Below are positions 9,396 to 16,702 of a stretch of 64,000 bases of DNA, piece by piece. Source of the stretch: an uncultured Eggerthella sp. (lineage in GTDB: Bacteria > Actinomycetota > Coriobacteriia > Coriobacteriales > Eggerthellaceae); contig CALLDI010000011.1 of assembly GCA_937998355.1 (NCBI GenBank), forward strand, positions 62,001-126,000, written 5' to 3'. The notes beneath the pieces were generated by a model. That model searched no databases and was not told where the DNA came from. It saw only the letters and a program-made list of their open reading frames with translations. How positions within the stretch are numbered: the stretch's first letter is position 1; each line of letters begins with the position of its first letter. Made by a program: the position numbers and the translations under genes.

Positions 9396-9424
9396 TTCGG
9401 ATGACGCTCATCGTGCGCTATAGT
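9396..9424 (+). promoter_or_regulatory. Candidate promoter for the yggS-sepF-yggT group
   Basis: TATAGT at 9419-9424 matches five of six positions of the -10 consensus. TTCGGA lies 17 bases upstream and is a weak -35. It falls between pgeF and yggS. Confidence 0.35.
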
Positions 9425-9471
9425 GGAGTGAGCACATCAATGTAGAGGCGTTACATCAAGGAGAGCTATTC

Positions 9472-10164
9472 ATGTCAACGAAAGATCGCTATATGCGCGT
9501 TCGCGATGAAGTGGATGCTGCGTGCGAGCAGGCGGGGCGCGAGCCCGAAGAGGTTTTGCTCCTGGCGGTATCGAAGACGGTCGATCTCGATCAGGTCCAA
9601 GAAGCGATAGAGGGAGGGGCTCATGCCTTCGGCGAGAACCGTCCTGATGAGCTTTTGCGCAAGAGCGCGGCTTTCCCAGACCAGAGCTGGCATTTCATCG
9701 GCAACATCCAGTCGCGTCGCATCGCCGATATCGTTTCTGCGGCCGATCTCATCCATTCGGTCAGCAAAGCGGAACATCTTGCCAAGATCGATAAAGCAGC
9801 GGCGAAGATCGACAAGGTGCAGCCCGTGCTGCTCGAGGTGAACGTTTCGGGCGAGGCCTCCAAGAGCGGTTTTCATCCGAGCGAGGTCCTCTCGATCATC
9901 GAGGAGGCGGCGAGTCTTCCTGCGGTGCGCATCCAAGGGCTCATGACCATGGCTCCGCGTGCCGATGAAGAGGCGATCGAGACTTCCTTCAGCGGTCTTG
10001 CGCGCTTGCGCGACGAGCTGCAGCGTCAGCTCGATGACAAGGGGATCGATGTCACGTTGTCTGATATTTCTATGGGTATGACCGAAGACTGGCCGCAGGC
10101 GATCGAGCGAGGCACTACTATAGTAAGGGTCGGACGAGCGATCTTCGATAGTTCGTTCGAATAG
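9472..10164 (+). CDS. yggS: PLP homeostasis protein YggS/YlmE
   Basis: Pyridoxal-phosphate carrier/homeostasis protein with the fold of alanine racemase's N-terminal barrel. The 230 residues include the PLP lysine in LAVSKTV (about residue 31), then FGENRPDELL, HFIGNIQSRR, GLMTMAP and a C-terminal GTTIVRVGRAIFD, all diagnostic. AAGGAG lies at 9459-9464, a good distance from the ATG. The yggS-sepF-yggT-divIVA order is conserved in Firmicutes and Actinobacteria, and places it with division genes although its own role is in cofactor balance. Confidence 0.95.
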   Translation: MSTKDRYMRVRDEVDAACEQAGREPEEVLLLAVSKTVDLDQVQEAIEGGAHAFGENRPDELLRKSAAFPDQSWHFIGNIQSRRIADIVSAADLIHSVSKAEHLAKIDKAAAKIDKVQPVLLEVNVSGEASKSGFHPSEVLSIIEEAASLPAVRIQGLMTMAPRADEEAIETSFSGLARLRDELQRQLDDKGIDVTLSDISMGMTEDWPQAIERGTTIVRVGRAIFDSSFE

Positions 10165-10236
10165 GACCGAATTGGTGGCCGCGTCCGTGCTGTTCTCCAA
10201 GCATGATCAGCAAGGCTGCGATGAAAGAAAGGCGTT

Positions 10237-11157
10237 ATGGATTTTCCTAATCCCTCAAGATCCGCTGGAAATCTCGTTGAGAGCATCAAGGATAAACTGA
10301 ATTTCGGCTCGTCTCGTAATGCCGACCACGAGGAATACGTGGAAGAGGATTATGCCTACGACGAGTATGGCTACGACGAAGATCTCGATGATTATGGCGA
10401 GTACGGTTTCGATGAATCCTATGCCACGAACAGCTATGACGATCCTTACTCGGACAGTTATACGACGCGCGATACCTATCGTACGCGTTCACCGAAGCTC
10501 GTCTCTTTGAACGATATTCAGAATACGACCTCTGCTTATGGGGTCATGGCCTCATCGACATCATCCGATCAGGGCATTCCGACCAGCTCTTCCGTGCCGG
10601 GATATCTCTCTAGCACGGCTGATACGAGGTTCTCTTCGCGCTCGACCTCGCGCGTTACCGTCGCTGCCGATGCTACCGATGAAGACTGCACCGAAGGGTT
10701 CGGTTTCGATCGTCCCGATACGGGTTATCGCGATTTCGTCTCTCCTTATCAGCGTCAGAATGTCGAGAAGACCGCTGTTCTGCCATCCACGGGATCGACC
10801 GGTCTCGATGGTCTCTTCACGCCGACCGATAGCGCGCCGCAAGCCGCTTCGATCGCTCCCGAACAGGGAACGAGCATCGGCGGTCGTTTCTCGCGCAAGA
10901 TCGAGATCTTCGAACCGAAGAGCTTCGAAGAAGCGGTCAACATCGTCACGATGCTCAAAGAGGGTAGCGTGGTCATCTTGAATCTGAAGTACGTGAACGC
11001 AGGGCTCTCGAAGCGTGTTCTCGATTTCGCGTTCGGTGTGGTCGCAGCGCTCGAGATGCAGATCACCTATGAGGCGCCGCAGGTCTTCTCCATCACGCAA
11101 TCAGGGAAGCTCACCTTGGTCGAGCGTGACCAGTTGCGCCTGAAGCGCATTCTTTGA
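10237..11157 (+). CDS. sepF: FtsZ-anchoring protein SepF
   Basis: Peripheral membrane protein that bundles and tethers FtsZ. The SepF core is at residues 214-306, with the EPKSFEEA start, VVILNLKYV strand and a VFSITQSGK-like ending. The first 25 residues could form the membrane-binding amphipathic helix. Between them lies an acidic Asp/Glu/Tyr-rich stretch (about 28-75) and a Ser/Thr-rich linker, making the protein about twice the usual 150 residues. The ATG at 10237 has GAAAGG upstream. With no ftsA in the cluster this is the likely primary anchor. Confidence 0.93.
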   Translation: MDFPNPSRSAGNLVESIKDKLNFGSSRNADHEEYVEEDYAYDEYGYDEDLDDYGEYGFDESYATNSYDDPYSDSYTTRDTYRTRSPKLVSLNDIQNTTSAYGVMASSTSSDQGIPTSSSVPGYLSSTADTRFSSRSTSRVTVAADATDEDCTEGFGFDRPDTGYRDFVSPYQRQNVEKTAVLPSTGSTGLDGLFTPTDSAPQAASIAPEQGTSIGGRFSRKIEIFEPKSFEEAVNIVTMLKEGSVVILNLKYVNAGLSKRVLDFAFGVVAALEMQITYEAPQVFSITQSGKLTLVERDQLRLKRIL

Positions 11158-11187
11158 TGAAGATCGTGCGACCCGAAAGGAAGTAAC

Positions 11188-11442
11188 GTGAGCTGGCAAT
11201 ATATTCTCGTTTCGCTTTCAGATGCCTATAGCTTGGTCATCGTCATCTACGTATTGATGTCGTGGTTTCCGATCGGCGGTGTGGTCCAAGATGTGCGCAA
11301 TGCACTCGGCAAGATCTGCGATCCGTTCTTGAATCTCTTCAAACGACTCATTCCCCCTCTTGGAGGGATGGTCGACATTACCCCTATAATTGCATTACTT
11401 GTGTTACAGTTCGGGGTACGATTTATAGTATCATTGTTCTAA
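11188..11442 (+). CDS. YggT-family membrane protein
   Basis: Small integral membrane protein of 84 residues with two hydrophobic segments separated by a short loop. It carries the family signature FLNLFKRLIPPLGGMVDITPIIA. GTG start at 11188, preceded by GAAAGGAAG. YggT proteins regularly sit between sepF and divIVA; proposed roles include osmotic tolerance and membrane organisation, but none is firmly established. The candidate divIVA promoter lies within its 3' end. Confidence 0.88.
   Translation: MSWQYILVSLSDAYSLVIVIYVLMSWFPIGGVVQDVRNALGKICDPFLNLFKRLIPPLGGMVDITPIIALLVLQFGVRFIVSLF
11399..11429 (+). promoter_or_regulatory. Candidate divIVA promoter inside yggT
   Basis: TTGTGT at 11399-11404 and TATAGT at 11424-11429, spacer 19 bases, about 45 bases before divIVA. 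A second TATAAT at 11385-11390 lacks a convincing -35. Confidence 0.3.
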
Positions 11443-11473
11443 GTTCGCACATTACCAGGCAAGAGAGGTCGTT

Positions 11474-12250
11474 ATGGCGATTACATCCGAAGATATCCAG
11501 CAGCAGAGCTTCAAGATCGAACGTCGTGGTTACGATGTCGATGAAGTGGATGTGTTCCTGGAGCATGTTTCCGACGAGATCGATGTGCTCAATAACGAGA
11601 TCGTTCGTCTTCGCGCGCAACTAGCGGAGGCTCAGAACGCTCCTGCAGGCGCTGCCCCTCAAGAGACCGCAAGCTCAGAAGATGCTGCGAAGCTTGCTGA
11701 GAAGGATGACCGCATCGCCGAACTCGAGTCCCAGCTCACTGAACGCAAGAGCGAAGACAACGCGATCGCGCAGGCGCTCATCATCGCCCAGCGTACCGCA
11801 GACGAGATCGTATCCAAGGCCCGCACCGATGGCGAGAACATCCGTCGTAATGCCGAAGAGGAAGGCCAGCGCATCCTCGACAAGGCTGGTGCTGAAAAGC
11901 AGCGCATCATCGAGCAGATCAGCGAACTTACGGTCAGCCGCGAGAAGGTTCGCGAGCAGTACCAAGAGATGCTCAAGGACTTCATCGCCGCTTCTACCAA
12001 GCGTCTTACCGAGATCGGTGGCGACAATACTTCCGATATCGTCATTCCGGACGAACTGCTGGAGGAAGAATCGACCAGCGCGCCAAGCACTAAGAAATGG
12101 AACCCGTCGCCCTCTACAGCCACTTACACCACGCCGACCGTCAATCCTGCAGTCTCGAGCCCCGCGCCTCCGAAGCCTTCGCAATCTTCGAAGGACCTTT
12201 CTGGCTACGGAGATGCAGATGATTCCTTCACCTTCGACGAGATCGACTAG
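11474..12250 (+). CDS. divIVA: Polar/septal growth protein DivIVA (Wag31-like)
   Basis: Coiled-coil scaffold that senses negatively curved membrane. The N-terminal lipid-binding domain is clear (SFKIERRGYDVDEVDVFLE, about residues 11-29). A long heptad-rich coiled coil runs from roughly 30 to 180, interrupted by a Gln/Ala-rich piece near 55-65. The tail is Ser/Pro-rich and disordered with an acidic end. The ATG has GAGAGG upstream. Its place after sepF and yggT supports a role in division-site or pole organisation. Confidence 0.93.
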   Translation: MAITSEDIQQQSFKIERRGYDVDEVDVFLEHVSDEIDVLNNEIVRLRAQLAEAQNAPAGAAPQETASSEDAAKLAEKDDRIAELESQLTERKSEDNAIAQALIIAQRTADEIVSKARTDGENIRRNAEEEGQRILDKAGAEKQRIIEQISELTVSREKVREQYQEMLKDFIAASTKRLTEIGGDNTSDIVIPDELLEEESTSAPSTKKWNPSPSTATYTTPTVNPAVSSPAPPKPSQSSKDLSGYGDADDSFTFDEID

Positions 12251-12283
12251 TTCGAGCGGATCGAATAGGATACGTCGACGCTC

Positions 12284-12580
12284 TTGGCAGCTGCGGTCTA
12301 CAAATTAGCTGTACGTCTCACGCCCCGTTCGGGGCGTGATGCTGTTTTAGGGGTGAAGAGCGTCGATGGATTGCTCGAAGTGCAAGCGAGCGTTACCGCA
12401 CCGCCCGATAACGGCAAGGCGAACAAGGCGCTCTGCAAACTGATCGCTTCAGAGCTTGGCATCGCGAAATCGAAAGTGGAAGTGGTGCAGGGGCAGACGA
12501 GCCGTCATAAACGCTTGGGTGTTGCGGCCGATGCGACGACCGTGGAAGCATGGGTGGCGGGGTTGCCTGTGCTCGATTAG
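12284..12580 (+). CDS. DUF167/YggU-family protein
   Basis: A 98-residue basic protein of the DUF167 family: LTPRSGRDAVLGV near the N-terminus, then the signature DNGKANKALCKLIA and a VVQGQTSRHKRLGV segment. Function is unknown in the family. The best start is TTG at 12284, with AGGA about 12 bases upstream, because the family N-terminus begins just before KLAVRLTPRSG. It ends overlapping the convergent thiN stop by four bases. Confidence 0.85.
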   Translation: MAAAVYKLAVRLTPRSGRDAVLGVKSVDGLLEVQASVTAPPDNGKANKALCKLIASELGIAKSKVEVVQGQTSRHKRLGVAADATTVEAWVAGLPVLD

Positions 12581-13311
12581 GTGAGCCTCACACCAGCATA
12601 CGAGACGCGCCCGATCTCCTTCAGCGGGAGGAAGACCCACATGCTTCCCGTGCGAAGCGAGATGCGAGCGGGCGAGGTGATGAGCTCGTTCGAGATCCCC
12701 CACAGAGCGCGGTTGCTCACGTGCGCATTCTGCAGACCGTATTCCATGCCCTCTTCGCTGACGCCGGTCGCTTCATCGGAATGAGAGATGACCGAGCAGG
12801 TGCCCATCGCGCCTGCGTCGACGGTGAGCTCGGTCAGGCCGCCTGCTGAATCGAGCGTGATCACCACTTCGTCTTCGGTGATGCCCCAGATGCGTTGCCC
12901 GTGGTTTGCTGCGTACGCCATCAGCTGAAGGTTACCGAGCGAATGGTCGAGACGCTTGTGGAGGCCATCGCACATGACGATGTTGGTGAATCCCTGTTCG
13001 GAAGCATGATTCAACGCCCAGTCCATGTCGGTGAAATCCTTATGCGAATCGAATACCTCGATCTGGACCGGTGAAGCGATCGTTGATGATTCTTCGGTCT
13101 CTCGATCGTCCGGAGACACCTGCTCGCTCGAAGGGATGTAGCCGAGCGAATCGAAATCGCCGAACACGCCTTGGGGGATGACGCCGCGTTGCGCGAGGGG
13201 AGCATAACCGCCATCGACGGCGAAGATCGTATCGAAGTGACAGACTTCGAGCACGTGATCCAGTCCTCTGTGTTCGGTGGGAGCACCTCCCACCACCAAG
13301 CATGAATGCAT
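12577..13311 (-). CDS. thiN: Thiamine pyrophosphokinase
   Basis: Makes thiamine diphosphate from thiamine and ATP. The 244-residue protein has the family's AVDGGYAPL, FGDFDSLG, DMDWAL and KRLDHSLGNL motifs in order, and a C-terminal thiamine-binding beta domain. The ATG at 13311 has AAGGGG seven bases upstream; the open frame continues further upstream but would run into the RNase P RNA gene, so the inner start is chosen. It is divergent from rnpB and close to the thiC-thiE-thiD genes, giving a local thiamine cluster. Confidence 0.93.
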   Translation of the reverse strand: MHSCLVVGGAPTEHRGLDHVLEVCHFDTIFAVDGGYAPLAQRGVIPQGVFGDFDSLGYIPSSEQVSPDDRETEESSTIASPVQIEVFDSHKDFTDMDWALNHASEQGFTNIVMCDGLHKRLDHSLGNLQLMAYAANHGQRIWGITEDEVVITLDSAGGLTELTVDAGAMGTCSVISHSDEATGVSEEGMEYGLQNAHVSNRALWGISNELITSPARISLRTGSMWVFLPLKEIGRVSYAGVRLT

Positions 13312-13340
13312 GAACGTCCCCTTCGTGCGGTGTCGATGTT

Positions 13341-13349
13341 TGCTAGAAT
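13341..13349 (+). promoter_or_regulatory. Extended -10 promoter of rnpB
   Basis: TGCTAGAAT is an extended -10 (TGn plus TAGAAT) ending seven bases before the RNase P RNA 5' end. No good -35 is seen, as expected for an extended -10 promoter. Confidence 0.6.
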
Positions 13350-13355
13350 ACCATA

Positions 13356-13687
13356 GGAGTGAGCCGGGCAACCGCGCCGCATGCGGTGAGGAAAGTCCGG
13401 GCTTCGAAAGGCAAGATGCCAGCTAACGGCTGGGCGGGGTGACCCGACGGATAGTGCCACAGAAAAGAAGACTCTTCCTCTGGAAGAAAAGCTGAAACGG
13501 TGCGGTAAGAGCGCACCAGCATGTTGGTAACAACATGGCTTGGTAAACCCCATCTGAAGCAAGCGCAAATAGGAGTGCGATACGGTCGCCTTTCCGTGCA
13601 TTCGGGTTGCGTGCTAGAGTTTCGCGGTGACGCGGAATCGAGATAAATGGTTGCCGACCACAGAACCCGGCTTACAGGCTCACTCCC
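13356..13687 (+). ncRNA. rnpB: RNase P catalytic RNA, bacterial type A
   Basis: RNA subunit of RNase P that trims tRNA 5' ends. The universally conserved GAGGAAAGTCCGGGC block is at 13380-13394, and the matching 3' block ACAGAACCCGGCTTACAG is at 13660-13677. The terminal stem pairs GGAGTGAGCC (13356-13365) with GGCTCACTCC (13677-13686). A run of six T follows at 13688-13693, making the terminal helix part of the terminator. Total length of about 332 bases suits a bacterial type A RNA. It lies between thiN and the TPP riboswitch. Confidence 0.96.
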
Positions 13688-13693
13688 TTTTTT
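13677..13693 (+). terminator. rnpB terminator
   Basis: The 3' strand of the RNase P terminal helix followed by TTTTTT (13688-13693). The next promoter begins immediately downstream. Confidence 0.6.
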
Positions 13694-13696
13694 CGA

Positions 13697-13705
13697 TGCT
13701 ATACT
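13697..13705 (+). promoter_or_regulatory. Extended -10 promoter for the TPP riboswitch-thiC transcript
   Basis: TGCTATACT, an extended -10, begins four bases after the rnpB T-run and about 32 bases before the first P1 base of the riboswitch. Upstream -35 sequence would lie inside rnpB and is not recognisable. Confidence 0.55.
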
Positions 13706-13737
13706 CATTGGTGCGAGGCGATATGCGTTCGTCTTGC

Positions 13738-13842
13738 GTTTCACATACGGGGAGCTCGACCGGTGCGATGCGCACTGCGCGGCTGAGAGGGAGTACGACT
13801 CCGACCCGATGAACCTGTCTGGATAATGCCAACGAAGGGAAC
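13738..13842 (+). promoter_or_regulatory. TPP riboswitch (THI element)
   Basis: Thiamine-diphosphate aptamer upstream of thiC. The conserved GGCTGAGAGGG (13781-13791), CCGACCCGATGAACCTG and TCTGGATAATGCCAACG blocks are all present, in the family's order. P1 can form between GTTTC (13738-13742) and GGAAC (13838-13842). The thiC Shine-Dalgarno GAAGGG (13834-13839) lies in the 3' part of the aptamer and partly in P1. Ligand binding should therefore hide it and block translation. No terminator hairpin is visible before thiC. Confidence 0.95.
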
Positions 13843-13848
13843 TCGATC

Positions 13849-15156
13849 ATGACGATCACGCAAATCGATGCCGCTCGGCAAGGGATCATCACACCAGCTA
13901 TGCAGCGTGTTGCTGAAAAAGAGCACAAGAGCGCTGAAGAGATCCGTGCGGGAGTTGCGGCGGGCACCATTGCCATTCCGGCGAACATCAATCATAAGAA
14001 CCTCGACCCCGAAGGCGTGGGAACGGGACTCCGTACGAAGGTGAACGTTAACCTTGGGATCTCGGGCGATCTGATCGATCCGGAGGTCGAACTCGAGAAG
14101 GTGCGTGTTGCGCTCGAGCTGGGCGCTGAGGGCATCATGGATCTTTCGAACCATGGCAAGACGCAAGAGTTTCGTACGCAGCTGATCGAGATGGCGCCGG
14201 TCATGATCGGAACGGTGCCGATGTACGATGCCATCGGTTATCTGGAAAAAGCGCTCATCTCCATCACGCCCGAGGATTTCCTCGAGGTGGTGCGTCGCCA
14301 TGCTGAAGACGGCGTGGATTTCGTCACCATCCATGCGGGCATGAACAGGCGCGTCATCGAATCCTTCAAGGAGACGGGACGTTTGATGAACATCGTCTCG
14401 CGCGGTGGCTCGCTCATCTTCGCGTGGATGGAAGCGACGGGCAACGAGAACCCCTTCTACGAATACTACGACGACGTGCTCGAGATCCTTCATGAGCATG
14501 ACGTGACCATCAGCATCGGCGATGCGATGCGCCCCGGATGTGGGTATGATGCGACGGATGCAGGTCAGATCGCAGAGCTGATCGAGATCGGTAAGCTCAC
14601 GAAGCGTGCGTGGGATGCGGGCGTGCAGGTGATGGTGGAAGGGCCGGGACATATGGCCATCGACGAGATCGCAGCGAACATGAAGCTCGAGAAGCGTTTG
14701 TGCCATAACGCGCCTTTCTATGTGCTCGGTCCACTCGTGACCGACATCGCGCCTGGTTATGACCATATTACGGCTGCTATCGGTGGAGCGGTGGCAGCAA
14801 GTTCGGGTGCGGATTTCCTCTGCTATGTGACGCCTGCCGAGCATCTGCGTTTGCCCGATGTGGCCGATGTGCGTGAAGGCTTGGTGGCGACGAAGATCGC
14901 TGCGCATGCCGCCGATATCGCGAAAGGCATTCCTGGTGCGCGCCAGCGCGACGATCGCATGAGCGATGCGCGTCGTCGCTTCGATTGGGAAGAGATGTTC
15001 GGTCTCGCCATCGATCCCGTGAAGCCGCGCAAATACTTCGAGAGCGCACCTCCTTCGAACGAGGAATCCTGCACGATGTGCGGCAAGATGTGCGCGGTCC
15101 GCACGGTGAACACCATCATGGATGGTTTGGTTATCGACCTGGGCGATGAATACTAG
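13849..15156 (+). CDS. thiC: Phosphomethylpyrimidine synthase ThiC
   Basis: Radical SAM enzyme that converts aminoimidazole ribotide into HMP phosphate. It has 435 residues, the short form without the N-terminal extension of proteobacterial ThiC. Motifs include IPANINH, IMDLSNHGKT, GTVPMYDA, HAGMN, and a C-terminal cluster motif SCTMCGKMCAVR that ligates the 4Fe-4S centre (about residues 404-415). The ATG at 13849 is nine bases after the GAAGGGA within the riboswitch. It is followed by thiE and thiD. Confidence 0.97.
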   Translation: MTITQIDAARQGIITPAMQRVAEKEHKSAEEIRAGVAAGTIAIPANINHKNLDPEGVGTGLRTKVNVNLGISGDLIDPEVELEKVRVALELGAEGIMDLSNHGKTQEFRTQLIEMAPVMIGTVPMYDAIGYLEKALISITPEDFLEVVRRHAEDGVDFVTIHAGMNRRVIESFKETGRLMNIVSRGGSLIFAWMEATGNENPFYEYYDDVLEILHEHDVTISIGDAMRPGCGYDATDAGQIAELIEIGKLTKRAWDAGVQVMVEGPGHMAIDEIAANMKLEKRLCHNAPFYVLGPLVTDIAPGYDHITAAIGGAVAASSGADFLCYVTPAEHLRLPDVADVREGLVATKIAAHAADIAKGIPGARQRDDRMSDARRRFDWEEMFGLAIDPVKPRKYFESAPPSNEESCTMCGKMCAVRTVNTIMDGLVIDLGDEY

Positions 15157-15210
15157 GCGCGAGCGCGTCGGGTTCGATCATCTATTCGAGCACGGATCAC
15201 GAGTCGCATC

Positions 15211-15861
15211 ATGAAGACTTGGAGCACAGAAGATATTCGCAACATGCTCGCGCTCTACGCGGTCACTGATCGCTCGTGGCTTGGTGACCGCAGCTTCGAC
15301 GAAGTGCTAGCTGAAGCGCTTTCGGTGCCGGGCATCACCTGCGTGCAGCTGCGTGAAAAGGATGCTTCGCCTGAAGAGCGAGAAACGCTCGCGCGCAAGG
15401 CGCAGAAGCTGTGCGCACAGGCGGGAATCCCTTTCTTGATCGATGACGATGTTGAACTTGCCAAGCGCATCGGCGCTGATGGTGTGCACGTGGGACAGGG
15501 TGATCGTCCGTGCAACGAGGTGCGTGCGCTGCTTGGCGAAGATGCTATCATCGGCGTGACCGCGAAGACGCTCGATCAGGCGCTGGCTGCTGAAGCTGCG
15601 GGTGCGGACTACTTGGGCGTGGGTGCGGTGTTTCCTACTTCGACCAAGCGGGATACGTGGACGATCGATCATGAGGCGCTGCGCACGATCTGTGATGCGG
15701 TCTCGATCCCAGTCGTTGCGATCGGGGGCATCACTGCCGAGAACGCACATGAACTATCAGGAATAGGTATCGCAGGGGTCGCGGTCGTATCGGCTATCTT
15801 CGCCCAAGACGACATCCCTGCAGCAGTGCAACGATTAGGGGGAGCGACGGAGGAATCATGA
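15211..15861 (+). CDS. thiE: Thiamine-phosphate synthase ThiE
   Basis: Joins HMP-PP and thiazole phosphate to thiamine phosphate. It has 216 residues with a TIM-barrel fold. The diagnostic elements are VQLREKDAS (about residues 46-54), LIDDDVELAKRIGADGVHVGQ, GVTAKT, GADYLGVGAVFPTSTK and VAIGGI. The gene follows thiC by 54 bases and overlaps the thiD start by four, so it belongs to the riboswitch-controlled transcript. The start at 15211 has only a weak ribosome site. Confidence 0.95.
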   Translation: MKTWSTEDIRNMLALYAVTDRSWLGDRSFDEVLAEALSVPGITCVQLREKDASPEERETLARKAQKLCAQAGIPFLIDDDVELAKRIGADGVHVGQGDRPCNEVRALLGEDAIIGVTAKTLDQALAAEAAGADYLGVGAVFPTSTKRDTWTIDHEALRTICDAVSIPVVAIGGITAENAHELSGIGIAGVAVVSAIFAQDDIPAAVQRLGGATEES

Positions 15862-16697
15862 AGAGCGTAGTGACGATAGCGGGTTCGGATTCGAGTGGCG
15901 GGGCAGGCATTCAGGCTGACCTGAAGACCATGACCGCGCTCGGCGTATATGGACAGTCAGCCATCACGGCGCTGACGGCACAGAACACCACGGGCGTTCT
16001 TGGTGTTGCCGAGACCGATCCGGCATTCCTGGCGCTTCAGATCGAGGCGATCTTCGAGGATATCCGCCCCGATGCGGTGAAGATCGGCATGGTGGCCAAC
16101 GCCGATCTGATCGCGACCATCGCTTCGTCTCTCAAGACCTTCGAAGCGCAGAACATCGTGCTCGATCCTGTGATGGTGGCTACGAGTGGCGCCTCGCTCG
16201 CTTCCGATAGCGTCGCCCAAGCGCTGGTCGACCGCCTTTTCCCGCTCGCAAGCGTGGTCACGCCCAATCTTGCTGAAGCAGAAGTGTTGAGCGGCATCGC
16301 GATCGCGCAACCTCAACATATGGTCGATGCTGCTCATATCATCAAAGAGCTAGGCGCACGAGCGGTGCTGGTGAAGGGCGGTCATCTCGAGAATACGCAG
16401 ACGACCTATGCAGGCACGTCGTTCGATGAAGGATTCGCCTACGATCTCTTGCTCGCAGAAGACGGCACGGAATTCTGGCTGAGCGAGCCGCGCATCGAAA
16501 CGAAGAATACGCATGGAACGGGATGCACGCTGTCGTCCGCCATCGCGTGCTATCTTGCGCTCGGTCATGCGCTGCCTGATGCGGTGAAGCGCGCGAAGTT
16601 CTACCTCACGCAGGCGCTCGCATACGATCCTGGCCTTGGCAAGGGAAATGGCCCGGTGAATCACATCTGGCATCTCGATACGGCGATCGAGCGCTGA
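15858..16697 (+). CDS. thiD: HMP / HMP-phosphate kinase ThiD
   Basis: Phosphorylates HMP and HMP-P for thiamine synthesis. It has 279 residues. The N-terminal AGSDSSGGAGIQADLKT motif, the VLDPVMVATSG segment, and the anion-hole motif NTHGTGCTLSSAIA near residue 217 are those of ThiD. The ATGA overlap with thiE indicates coupling. Five bases separate its stop from the convergent cca gene. No thiG, thiS, thiM or thiazole genes are in the window, so the thiazole branch must be encoded elsewhere or salvaged. Confidence 0.95.
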   Translation: MKSVVTIAGSDSSGGAGIQADLKTMTALGVYGQSAITALTAQNTTGVLGVAETDPAFLALQIEAIFEDIRPDAVKIGMVANADLIATIASSLKTFEAQNIVLDPVMVATSGASLASDSVAQALVDRLFPLASVVTPNLAEAEVLSGIAIAQPQHMVDAAHIIKELGARAVLVKGGHLENTQTTYAGTSFDEGFAYDLLLAEDGTEFWLSEPRIETKNTHGTGCTLSSAIACYLALGHALPDAVKRAKFYLTQALAYDPGLGKGNGPVNHIWHLDTAIER

Positions 16698-16702
16698 TCT
16701 TC

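Noticed and set aside
13011..13601. Minus-strand open frame over rnpB and the 5' end of thiN
   Set aside because: It lies in the RNase P RNA gene and in another frame of thiN; the RNA consensus blocks explain this stretch.
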